DNA from: Gamarada debralockiae
Lineage: Eukaryota > Ascomycota > Leotiomycetes > Helotiales > Hyphodiscaceae
Direction of reading: 5' to 3'
Assembly: GCA_002803225.1 (NCBI GenBank)
Contig: NXFV01001613.1
Span: 17,124 to 81,123, forward strand
DNA length: 64,000 nucleotides
The notes beneath the pieces were generated by a model that was not told the origin of the DNA, did not search any database, and saw nothing but the letters and a program-made list of their open reading frames with translations. Below are positions 48,124 through 58,703 of the stretch, one piece after another. A program made the translations under genes and the position numbers. The first letter of the stretch is position 1; each line of letters starts with the position of its first letter.

Positions 48124-49778
48124 TCAAAACGCAACCCCAACGCTATTCCTCCCAGGCACATGTCCTTGCCCAGGAATCGGTTCCATCCTCCACGTTTCCT
48201 CAACACCCATCTCCTTCTCGCCAAACGTGCGCATGCGCGTCAATTCAATACTCTTCTCATCCCGCACGTCATCCATGCTCATCGTCCTAATCGTCACATC
48301 CCTCTTCCCCGCGCCGCCAGGGCTAGATTGCGGCGTCCACGTTGTCGGGGCTGTAGGCTGATCTAATTCGCTTTCTAGTGTGCTGACAGTTGATACAGAG
48401 TCGACGCTGGTGCGCGTCGGTGCTGATTGCGCGAGTTCGACGCATTGGTAGAACCCTTCTCTTGAAGTAACGGGTTTCGGCGTGTTGGTCACGGAATCCA
48501 TGGAGACGTTTCGAGAGTGCTCCGGGAATAGCCAGTTTGAGACGCGGGAAAATGACTTCTTCTTCCGGAGAGGTGGATGGGGTGCTTGGAGTACAAGAGG
48601 GAGAGGTGGTGGAGGTAAGGCTCGTTCGGGTTTGGAGAACTTGGAAGGAGAGGGGGATTGGGATTGAGGTGGCGTAGTGAAGGCTGCGGATGCTTCGGTG
48701 AAGGACTTTAGGCGGGTGGGGATGTGGACTGTTTTTGAAGGGGCGGATTTGGGGCGTTGGTCGGCGTGAGGGAGGGAGACGCGGGTTGCGAATGAGGGTT
48801 TGATTGGGGGAGGCATTGGCATTGGTTCTGGGATCGTTAGCAATGGGAGAGGTAAGGGAATGGGGGAAGGATGTACCTTGAGACTCTTCGTAGACGCTGG
48901 CTATGCTCGTAGGTCGAGTAGAGGTTGCACGGCTTGTTGGACGGCTGGACATGTAGAAGCTGCGTCTTTCCTCGATTTGCTCGTCGATATCCTTCAGTCG
49001 GCGTTCTAGCTCGAACTTCTCATGCAATGCTGACTTCACTCTTTCGTAGACGGGAGGTTCAGTCATCGCTCGCAATCGAGCCGGAGGAGGAGCTTTGGGT
49101 AGCTCATTCTGGAGGGCTGCAAGTAACTCCTGAGCACTTAGGGAACCTGGTCTTGGCTTGAACTGCGCTGTCCACTCCGATGATGCCCTCGAACTTGATC
49201 GAAGAGGCTTTCGGGGAATACGGAATGATAGAGCCGACTCACTCCTCGAGTGGGTGAGAGCAGCCGGGGGATATGGTAGATCCTTCAAGTCGTCTGACGG
49301 GAAGGACAAATCGTCGATCGTTCCAAAATGAGGCAGGATAGGAGAAAGTTGGTTTTCTGGCATATAGATGCTCAGCTCCAAAGGTCTGAACACCTCCGTT
49401 CGTCTAGGCATAGCATTCTCGACATGTCTGAAGTCTGTCGGTCCACTTATAACAAATTGATTCCGCGGCCTGCGCGGTCCATTATACGCATTCAATTTTC
49501 TTCTCACAGAGAAGCTTCCGCGACTGGATGCGCGGGACGCAAAGCTTCTGCTCCGGCTCACCCACTCTCGTCCTCTTGTCGATGGCCTCTCTTGCGGCTC
49601 AGGAATGGGCGGAGGAACCAAACGTGGTTGATGATGCTCAATTCTCATGGGCTTCTCAGCTCCTGAGATATTGTTAGACAAGCTGATACATGCAGGAACA
49701 TACGGACTTACCACGAATAGGCGCCTGCTCTCTCAGAGACTCCCCACAACAATTAATCGGTGAAGTCAGCCATATCAT
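48124..49778 (-). CDS. Conserved-looking Ser/Pro/Arg-rich protein of unknown function
   Basis: Three exons on the minus strand: 49778-49712, 49662-48877 and 48827-48124; GT-AG introns of 49 nt each, phases consistent, product 518 aa. I do not recognise a named domain. The first exon encodes MIWLTSPINCCGESLREQ, an unusual Cys-Cys start that could be lipidated, but no N-terminal Gly is present. A short predicted coiled coil occurs at about 250-280 (VKSALHEKFELERRLKDI, then DEQIEERR). The rest is disordered: poly-Pro, Ser-Arg repeats (SRSFASRASSRGSF), a basic patch (LRKKKSFSRVSNWLFPE) and the C-terminal TIRTMSMDDVRDEKSIELTR. Many phospho-site-like Ser/Pro. An overlapping frame to 49714 is only intron read-through. 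Confidence 0.75.
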
Positions 49779-52078
49779 GTAGGCATCATCGAGATACCCG
49801 CTCGAGAATAACTTCATGGCCACGACTTCATTCCGAACACGCCTTACACCAAAGAGAATGGAAACAGAAGATGATAAAGCTACAAAAGCTTCATCGCAGA
49901 GAATTCAGATGGAAAGAACGGAAGCTAGCAAAATTGGGAGAGGGAATCTTATTCGTTCCCACGAAGATGAGAGGGTCGCATAATCGACGCGCCCGGAGAA
50001 TTTGGAAAATTAACATGCCAATCAGTAAATGTTCATGTCTCCAGCCAGCGGGTAAACACTGCATTGAGAGGTTGATGATTCTCATGCTTATCCTTGGCTT
50101 GTCCATTAGCTTTCACGAGGTGGGCGGGTTCCTGGCAGATGATAGGCGCAGGGTCACCACTTGAGTGGCCAACGGGCGGCAAGAGAGAATCGCCTTTCCC
50201 AAACAAGAAGATGGCTGCTGCAACACACTTTTAGGATCTGTAAGGTAATAACGAATTGCCGCCAATGGCGTTCTGATGTGCGCGATTTGAATCCTGAGTT
50301 GAAGCACAGGACCAAGCTAAGTTCTCCGCGTTCATGGTTCTTGGTGAGTCTTGGTGAGTTTTGGTCACAAGCCTGAAATTCCAGGCCACACATCCTACAC
50401 GCGGCACACCACAATCCGAGTGGCTTTGCTAACTTCACACTAGATCTCCAGAGAAAACCCACTCCTCTCATCTTCGGCATAACAATCTACATCTCTACCA
50501 CACCTCTGAAGCAGAAGCTTTTGGGGATTTATTTCTTTTCTGTGGACGAAAAGGCTACTGATCGAGATCATCAACGTGCTAGAAGACTCGGAGATGATAC
50601 GTTCAGAATGTCTCTTCCATGTGACACGCTCCCCCCTTAAAAGCCAAGACGGCTAAAATCTTTTGAGAACTACATGTGAACGAAAAAGGGGTGACTCCTT
50701 CGGGAGAAAGTGCCCTCGAAGAGACTTTGAAACTCGTTGTTCTCTCTGATATATGAAGGACTATCCAGCGGTTTTGATGGCACGTCAGTCCAACTTCAAA
50801 TGGCGGAAGATGTGCCGTTTTGCTTCCAGATAGTTTCGTGCTGAGGACCTGACACCAGAAATGTCTGTGGGCTGAAAGTAGCTTGATCTAAAGCTGGCCA
50901 AATCACGCCTCAAGAATAGATATTGCTAATGCTTTGCGCGGGGTTCCAACATAGGATAAAGCCAATGGTGAGAAAACATGCATATCAACTGTACTCATCA
51001 ATTAGAGGGATAAATAGACGATCTCGCAGTCTTTATTCGTAGTTGGGCCAAAGGGAAGCGGCCTTCAGGGGAGGCCTAGCCGATTAAAGAAAACTGGCCA
51101 GGGGCAGAAAAGCTTGTTTTGGCGATCCCTAGGGTAGTCAAGTACAGTAGAGTAGAAGGACGTACTGCCAACTACAACAACTTCAGCCCTAAAGAATTTG
51201 CCGGCATCGACCAGCACCTGCAAGCAACTTAGCAATTTCGTCATATGGTTGGCGGTATATTCCTCTTCGCCGAGGTAAGATGAGAATAGTCACGGCGCTC
51301 CTTGTGTGCTGTAATGCAGTTTTTCGCCGGTCACAACCACTGCACTCGGCTTCACGCAGCTCGAAAATGACACAAATCGGAATCTGTTGGTTACCTGCGC
51401 TATGGACACACATGCCCTCATGCCTGGCCCCTCCTGAACGGAGCAACAACGAAAATAACAACGAAAGTTTATTTCCCTTGTGACCTTTATAGTCGTCGTT
51501 TGAGTGGAGAAGCTTTGCACAAGCCTCTTTCACCCTTCACTCCGCCAGCCCTTTACAGCCACCGTTTGCTTGGGGATTGGACTTATAAGTTATAATACGC
51601 CTTCTCCTGACTCTAATAGTGCTCTTTGTTTCTTCTAAGATTTCGAAATCACTTCTAGTAATTGCATCACGCACGTGACTGTACGAACTTCATGTTATTC
51701 ACTTTTCGAGGCGTCATTTTAGTTGTCGATTTCGGCGACCAAGTTAATTCTTCTAGAGGATCAAGGCTTTTTAAAATACTTCCCGAGCAACACATGATGG
51801 AAGAACGGCCAGAAAGCGGGTCTTTCCTTTTCGATACCTCGCTCAACTTTCCCTATGTTTTCCCCTGCAGCTCTCGTGGGGCTCCTAGTGGCCTCCGCCA
51901 GAGGACAGTCTCCAGACCTTTCTCAATATGTACTCCCATCTGTAAGGGATACTCCCCTCAACTTGATAACCCGCTGAGTCCTCTAGACCGGTGAAACATC
52001 CGGAAATACATTCCCTGGTGTCTCATTGCCATTCAGCATGGTGAGAATTGGACCGGACCTCTTCACTGGAGGAGATGC
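49779..52078. other. Intergenic stretch of about 2.3 kb
   Basis: No supported gene. Its left end is the promoter of the Ser/Pro-rich gene. ORFs such as 50154-50480 minus or 51189-51533 minus are short and have no known motif. Confidence 0.45.
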
Positions 52079-52625
52079 CTACTCAGGAGATGAGCCAAAT
52101 GGAAACTTTATGGATTGTCCCGGAAAGCCGGTCGACGAGCTCACGGACGACATGTTAATGATACGGTCGGAGCGGTCGATGGGTAGGCATGGCGTCATGG
52201 CTTGCGCGAGGAGGGTCCCCACAAGTTGTTCATGTCGTCGGTTTATGTGAAATGTGTGGGTTTGATATCGGACAGGAGGTCGTTGAGCGCGAGGCCGGAC
52301 ATTGTTGATGATCAGGCGCCATCGTGGCACCGACCAGCTCGGCGGGCCCTTCGACTGTGCTCATATCAGCCTGTACTGCCAGGGTCCGGAAGCCATGCTC
52401 CTCAGCTAGCTTTGTAGCCATGGAGGTGCAAACCTCTCTTGCAATGAGGCGGATGTGTAGACCCGGACGAGGTCCAGGTCGTTGGTGGCGAGCTTCTCAG
52501 AGATAGCAAGGCCGATGCCTGCGCGCGTGGGTTACTACTCCGAGCCGTCAAGGGGTATGTGACAGGCACATACCTCTTGAGGCGCCTGTCACGATTCCGA
52601 TCTTTCCCTGAAGCGGACGAGCCAT
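52079..52625 (-). pseudogene. Short-chain dehydrogenase/reductase (SDR) pseudogene
   Basis: Minus strand, ATG at 52625: MARPLQGKIGIVTGASR, a 52-nt GT-AG intron (52573-52522 or close), then GIGLAISEKLATNDL, giving the TGASRGIG cofactor motif of classical SDRs. The frame then breaks. Pieces in other frames are still readable: KLAEEHGFRTLAVQADMS, IINNV near 52310, and LLAQAMTPCLPIDRS then RIINMSSVSSSTGFPGQ, which holds the catalytic-serine strand. The YxxxK region and everything after are missing; the frame ends at 52079 after a short unrelated tail. It is therefore a frameshifted and 3'-truncated remnant. Confidence 0.72.
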
Positions 52626-52720
52626 TTTGTCTGTGAATTTGCACACGATGACGTTGGTTAACGGATAGTTATAAAGGGGACCGTTGGCCCCTATAAGCGC
52701 CAGGTTGTAGGAAGAAGGTA

Positions 52721-55408
52721 TTACCTTCCTTCCCCGTCTAATTGCAATGTCCCCAACGTAGCTCCAGCCCTGTTGTGATCATTCGAATTCAACATCTCTT
52801 CCGAAGTGCCCGGCAAACAAGCGGTTACAAAACTCAGAGCGATGTTCCATGCAAGTTTTCCCTTCCTTACCAGCAGTACATAGACCCTTCCTAAGCGCGC
52901 TGGTGACCCTTCATACCTTGCAACTCCCATATATCCATGGACTTCATCGACCTTTAATTTAACTGCCAAATTTGGGATCTGACCCATGAATTGCCACGAC
53001 AGCAACGTCGGCTGGGGTCGCAAGTGGCAGATGACGGGAAAATTGGTTATCGCCATCATCATCTCTACCCATTGTGTAATATCAGCGTATTCATCCACAT
53101 TTCCTTGGAAGCTGATTATGAGCCATTCAGGATCACGGTCCCCATGATAGAGGTGCTCCATCTGGGATGACGTGCCGCGGTCCTCCTTCTTCTCCCACCA
53201 TTCCGGAATGTGCAAAGAATAACGCAGAGCGTCACCCCTGATGGCCTTGGTGGGCCATGATTGGAGCGTGTGTTCTTTAAGCCACACCGGTAGTTCGCTT
53301 GGTGAGGCTTGACGTGCTGCGTCGTTGAAAGCTTTATCATCCCCGGTTTCGGCCTTCAGAGCAGCTTTCCATGCTTCCATTTCCCTGCTGGCTAAGATAT
53401 TTTTAGACAAGACAATCTTAACCGAAGTCAACAGCGAGCCCAACCAAGCAGTTTTCCGGGGTTGTGTCTGAAGTTTGATGTATAGGCTGTGAAGGACTTT
53501 AATATGTTCCACTAAGCCTTCAATGGTAGGGCCTTCATTTTGCAATTCTGCGTTAATTACCGCATCTTGCAGTAAGGCATCAGCCCATATCCGCTGAAAG
53601 TCGGGCTCTCTTGGATCCGAATCTTTGATATAGCCAGCAGCTCTGATGAGACTCGCACTAATCTTCTTCGCATTCTCAAACGACTTCTGTCGTTGCCAGA
53701 TCTGGATCATGCGTTTTATAGACAAGTACAACACCGTAGCCTGGGGAATTGACGGCACTCCTGAGGATATAAGCGGCCAGAGTATCTCGCTGGTTTGTTG
53801 ATATAGCTTGTACGCATCTTGCCACTTGCTTCGGACATAATTTAATCCGGCGTTAGCATAGAGAGAGGAAGCGGCTAGTAGTCGGTCCTCTTCAGAATCG
53901 AACTCGTTCTTTGCAATGGTCGCGTCATTAGGGACCACTCGCTTGCGGCCTTTGCCAATTCCTGAAGCTTGACAGTAGCGCGCCAGCACGGCGTCGCGCA
54001 TGATTCGGCTCATTCCAGGCACGGAGAGAGAAGGAGTAGCAAGCAAGTCACGCTGCACCTGCGTGGTATGACTGCGGTATAGTTGAAGCCAACCACGTCG
54101 TAGCTCTCCGTCTTCTCTTATCGATACCTCTCCGTGTACTTCTATCGATATAGAAGTGTTGTCGGACACAACCGTGTCTACGTTAGTCGACACGTTGTGT
54201 AAGACGAGTTGAAACCTGCTGCCGTTTTGGATGAGAGTTTGAAGCCTAGGAATCTGGTATTTTTGTGGTAGATGTGGTATCATTCCCGTCGGGGTGAATT
54301 CCTCGCCGTCGAAAGTCATCATAAATTCCTCCGTATCATCAAGTAAGGCCATGTCGCTAGTTGATACCTCCAACGGAGCTCTGCGGTCGAACCACTTAAA
54401 TTGAGCATCTAACCGTGGCCGCAGTGATAAGAAGAAATCCTCGTAATTCGGCTCGCTAAAGCCATATTCATCGGGCCAAGTTTGGCTCTCTCGATAGCGA
54501 GCTATAAAAAAGGACATTGTTCCATGGAATAAGTCGTCAAGCTTAAGTCTCAGCTCCAGTATAACGTTAGGATCTTTTGGAAGCGTCTCAGGTCGTATAA
54601 TGAATCTCAATAGTCGAATTGGTTCGCCAGATAAGTCCCTGATGGCTTGATGAATGCTCGGTAGAACTGCTTCCACTTCGTCGTGGATCTCCTTCCAGAG
54701 CCGCTTAAACGCATTTTTTCTCCCTTCGCCATAGAGAAGCGGCATGTGGGTGTTGAAAATGCCTAGCAGCGAGTACGCCATGTCTTCTTCGCGTGTAGTC
54801 TCTCGCTTTTCTGTCCATGACATTCGCTCAACAACGCTGATGTCGGAAAGACGGCTTCCTTGAAAAGCCCCAAGTGGAATCTCTGTTATCTCATGGATAT
54901 GTCGCTCAAGAGACTTCTTGTCGCCTAGCTTGTCGCCGTCTTTAGAGAAGAAATCAACTGATGCTGGAGCAATGAGTTCTTGAAGGGTCCATCCGCGCGT
55001 GAACCATCTGCTCTTCCGGAAAGCCGATTCCCAGGGCAAGGGCTGCTGGCGAGCGTCGAAAGTAAGAGTCGAAACATCCGCGAGATAAACGTAGCATTTG
55101 GCTGCATCACGGTACCAGCGGAACATGGAGTTGATCGCGTCCTGAAGCTCAGCAGCGTCTGACTTGTCGATGCAACAGGAGTCGACCCAGAAGTATCGCA
55201 AGCCATCGAGTCTGGCTTGTTTTCCACAGAACCGGATCTTGTCGTAGCCGGGTTTGCTCTTGCCGGTACCATCCACCAGGTCTGGGAGGCTGACCTCTTC
55301 CGTATTCTCTCCCCATGTGTGGGAAAGTATCGCATATGGAGGGATGTTTTTGGTGATATTTTTGGTGAGGCGGAATTCTCCATCATTTTGAAGTTCCAAA
55401 AGACGCAT
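52721..55408 (-). CDS. HET-domain protein (heterokaryon incompatibility type), 895 aa
   Basis: Single uninterrupted exon on the minus strand. The HET domain is complete at the N-terminus: YAILSHTWG (25-33), GLRYFWVDSCCIDKS (69-83), AINSMFRWYRDAAKCYVYL (91-109), SRWFTRGWTLQELIAP (133-148) and TTREEDMAYSLLGIF after about 210. HET domains execute cell death in fungal non-self recognition. No NACHT or WD repeats follow; instead there is a middle region with helical, TPR-like wording (YANAGLNYVRSKWQDAYKLY), and a C-terminal part (LIISFQGNVDEYADITQWVE and onward) that I cannot assign. The stop at 52721 directly overlaps a possible GTAATA donor, so a further exon cannot be excluded. Upstream lies the GH92 pseudogene, downstream the SDR pseudogene. 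Confidence 0.88.
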   Translation of the reverse strand: MRLLELQNDGEFRLTKNITKNIPPYAILSHTWGENTEEVSLPDLVDGTGKSKPGYDKIRFCGKQARLDGLRYFWVDSCCIDKSDAAELQDAINSMFRWYRDAAKCYVYLADVSTLTFDARQQPLPWESAFRKSRWFTRGWTLQELIAPASVDFFSKDGDKLGDKKSLERHIHEITEIPLGAFQGSRLSDISVVERMSWTEKRETTREEDMAYSLLGIFNTHMPLLYGEGRKNAFKRLWKEIHDEVEAVLPSIHQAIRDLSGEPIRLLRFIIRPETLPKDPNVILELRLKLDDLFHGTMSFFIARYRESQTWPDEYGFSEPNYEDFFLSLRPRLDAQFKWFDRRAPLEVSTSDMALLDDTEEFMMTFDGEEFTPTGMIPHLPQKYQIPRLQTLIQNGSRFQLVLHNVSTNVDTVVSDNTSISIEVHGEVSIREDGELRRGWLQLYRSHTTQVQRDLLATPSLSVPGMSRIMRDAVLARYCQASGIGKGRKRVVPNDATIAKNEFDSEEDRLLAASSLYANAGLNYVRSKWQDAYKLYQQTSEILWPLISSGVPSIPQATVLYLSIKRMIQIWQRQKSFENAKKISASLIRAAGYIKDSDPREPDFQRIWADALLQDAVINAELQNEGPTIEGLVEHIKVLHSLYIKLQTQPRKTAWLGSLLTSVKIVLSKNILASREMEAWKAALKAETGDDKAFNDAARQASPSELPVWLKEHTLQSWPTKAIRGDALRYSLHIPEWWEKKEDRGTSSQMEHLYHGDRDPEWLIISFQGNVDEYADITQWVEMMMAITNFPVICHLRPQPTLLSWQFMGQIPNLAVKLKVDEVHGYMGVARYEGSPARLGRVYVLLVRKGKLAWNIALSFVTACLPGTSEEMLNSNDHNRAGATLGTLQLDGEGR

Positions 55409-55613
55409 GATTGCATTAGTATCGTGGAATCCCGTTTGCCTACTTGATTGATTTGATCAAGTCCTCGGTTTTGGTCGTGCCTTCATGCAGCTAGGGCGGG
55501 GTTTTAAACTGCCCACCTCTGGTAGCTCCAGGTGTCTCAGGCCACGTGTCAGAACAACTGGACAGTACGAAGGTTCAGCCCAAAAGCATATACACGGCTA
55601 GTCAAAGGCCCCT

Positions 55614-57984
55614 ATGTACGAAGTTGTGTCCCAGAAGCCGTTCATGGGTGACATCGCCAATCTGTTGGATAACTTGAACGACACTCGCAAAGTTCCAGAC
55701 AATTCATCTGTTGGATACTATAAAGCTTCGTTGGGCTCAAATATCACTGTGGAACTTGGAGCAACGAGTCGAGCTGACTTTTACCAATATACGTTTTCAG
55801 CTGGAAAGCGGGCAAATGTTGTGGTTGATGTGTCGCACGTCCTTCCACTTACAGAGGGCAAGGGCTTTCTAAGAACTACCTGTGTGGTAACATTACTACT
55901 TCTGAGAATCACTATGAGGGGCATGGGGATTACAATAATGGCTGGAATTGAGCTCCGGATTGGAGGATCTACTTCTGTGGATATTTCGACACACCAGCCA
56001 TGGTGAAGACTTTCTTGCGTTTTCGGCGATTATGCGACTTCCACGAACGTCAATTCAACAGCTCGATTAGGAGCGGTGTTTAGCTTCAATGCCACAACAG
56101 TGACCTCATGAGTTGGAATCTCCTTTATCTCGACTGGGCAAGCACGTAGCAATGTCAACGACCAAATTCCTTCTGGTACTAAGCTTTCAACCCTGGTCAC
56201 CGATGCGAAACAGGTGTGGAACGAGGAGGGCTTGTCGAAGGCCACCACCACCGAAACAAATATCAGCGGTCTCCAGCTACTCTACAGTTCGCTGTATTCC
56301 ATGCATCTTCTTCCTTCAAACCGGACCGGAGAGAATCCACTTTGGACTTCGACCGAACCACACTACGATGATACGTTTACCACTTCGGATCTCTTCAGAT
56401 GTACATTCTCATTATATCAAATTCTTCGACCTGTCTTTCACGAAGAGTACATGAGTCTCTAATCGATATATTCTGCTTCGAAGTTTATGTGCCTGATGCT
56501 AGGTCCTCGAACTTCAACGGAACAATGTAGGTGGATCCAATTCCGATAACGTCCTCGCGGATGCGTACGTGAAAGGCGTAAGAGGTGCAGTGAACTGGAC
56601 TGCCAGGTACGAAGCCATGGTCAAGGACGCCGAGGTCACTCCCGTCAACAACAATGATCCTCGAGGCCCCTCTTCGTCGACAAAGGAGGGCCGTGGCATT
56701 CTCCTAGATTGGCTTTCGCTGGGACACATCACTCCAACGTATGGAAGATCGGTCACTATGGCAGTTGAATATTCGGTGAACGACTTTCTCTGTATCAGGT
56801 AGCTTCTGGCTTGGGGAAGACGGACGATGCAAAGAAGTATCTTGGGAGATCTCGGAATTGGAGAAATCACTGGGATCCGAATGTGACCTCACTCAACTTT
56901 ACGGGCTTTCTGGTACCTCGGACTACAGCTGGATTTCTCAAGCAAGACCCATTATCAAGTGGAGGATGGTACTAGGGCGATGGTCAGAGCTCTTTGTAGT
57001 CCTTCTTCTCTAATAAGTAATGCTAACTTTAATACTTGAACAGCTTATTATGAAGCTCTCCTTGGGAGTACTCATTCAATGCCAACCACGACGTCAATAC
57101 AATGATTGGTCTTTCAGGCGGGACAAACGCCTTCGTTTCTCGATTGCAAACCGTGTTCAAGCCTGGGATCAACACCTCCGGTCGGTCAGCAGCATACAAC
57201 AACACCATCTTCAATCCGGAAACGAACCCTCTTTCACAACACCTTATCTCTATAACTATGCTGGCCGTCAAGACCTCAGCGTTATGCAAAGTCACAACAT
57301 AGCAAAGGCCTACTGCTCCCCAATACCCGGAGGACTCCCAGGGAATAATGATGCAGGAGCAATAGAATCCTAGCTTCTCTAGAATATGCTTGATCTCTAC
57401 CCGATGGTTGTTCAAACCACATTCCTCATCGGATCCCCCTGGTTCGCCAATACAACCATTTCCCTAAGTGGAGGCAGATTACTCACCGTGATGGCCGTAA
57501 ATGGCTACGACACCTCTTTCTACATGCAATCTCTCCGCGCGAATGGGCAACTATGGACGAAATCTTGACTAACATGGGACGACATCTTTGCGAATGGAGG
57601 AAGCATGGATTTTGTCCTGGGCTCAAATCCAGCAAATTGGACAACAGGACCACCGCCTCCGAGTCCAACGAGCGAATTAGTGTTACGACTCCACCGTCTG
57701 TCATCGCGCCCCCAGGGAAGGTACCTACCTCTCCAAGTCTGGCAGTCTTGAGAGTGGAGGCGAGGAGACACAGACGAATGTTGAGACATGTGGCTTTCGC
57801 GATGATGGCGGGGATTGTGTTGATGGCGCCAGCTTCGTTTGCACTTTTGTGGTTTTGGCTGCGGAAAGGGAAAAAGAGTGTTGGTGTTGAGGTTAGAGAT
57901 CAGGAGAAGGGGGGCGACAAGCACAGGAAGGGAGAGGACGGGAATGAGAAATCAGTACTTGGGAACAGGGGCATCAAAAGCTAA
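55614..57984 (+). pseudogene. GH92 alpha-mannosidase pseudogene with many stops and frameshifts
   Basis: Plus strand. Family pieces appear in correct order but different frames: GYYKASLGSNITVELGAT and ADFYQYTFSAGKRANVVVD (55710-55840), GHGDYNNGWN then an in-frame TGA then APDWRIYFCGYFDTPA (about 55918-56000), LYSMHLLPSNRTGENPLW and DLFRCTFSLYQILRPVF (56280-56460), GITPTYGRS-type and VEYSVN (about 56720-56790), GNNDAGAIES (57340-57370), then MLDLYPMVVQTTFLIGSPWF (57386 on). These are hallmark GH92 exo-alpha-mannosidase motifs, including the GDAG/NDAG-E catalytic region. The N-terminal part of the family is absent. The last frame (57553-57984) adds a hydrophobic helix (AFAMMAGIVLMAPASFALLW) and basic tail. 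Confidence 0.75.
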
Positions 57985-58703
57985 TTGGGAACAAAATGGC
58001 TGGGAAGGCTTGCCAAGCCGTTAGAAAGGACTCAGCAAGGCCAGAAAGCAAAGGAGAAAGCCTCGGAGGTGATACTGTTGTTAAAGCGAGACTCGAGAGT
58101 GCCGGGGAGCCCCTCACTATTTCAGTGCTTGAACTTTCAACGGAGGAGCCTTTGGAGCCTTGGACGCCGAAAGGGACGATCGCAGGGTTGAGGAAGGGAG
58201 TACTGTATAACGATAATGATATAGATGTAGAGAGCCATATATATGTACAAGTCCAAATGAACACCACGATAGGTGTCCAAAGATGAAGCTCACAACTGCT
58301 GATGATAATCTGTGAATCTCCTGACCCAGGCTCTTCTCACGATGGATGCTTAGCCCCTGAAACCCCAACATGACTGTTGTATCTTGTCCTGGCTTAGGTC
58401 CTAGGGAACTTTTGAGTTTTTCAAGTACATAGACAGAGACTTCCAAATACAGCGGCTTCATGGTGATTGTTCACAAAGATTTACTGAGACGAGGCTGGAG
58501 CATGAGGAAATGACGAACTAGTCTAGTTGACCGAGCGCACGGACCAGGTCCAAAAATTGATTGAAGCTCTTCGCGGAGCCACGAAGTCGAAGTCCAAGCC
58601 GTCGCGTCTTCAACAAACACTTACCAACAACAATGAGCGTTTGATCTACGATACAAAGACGCTGTTGGCGATTACGACATCAGTGATATCAAACATTAGC
58701 AAA

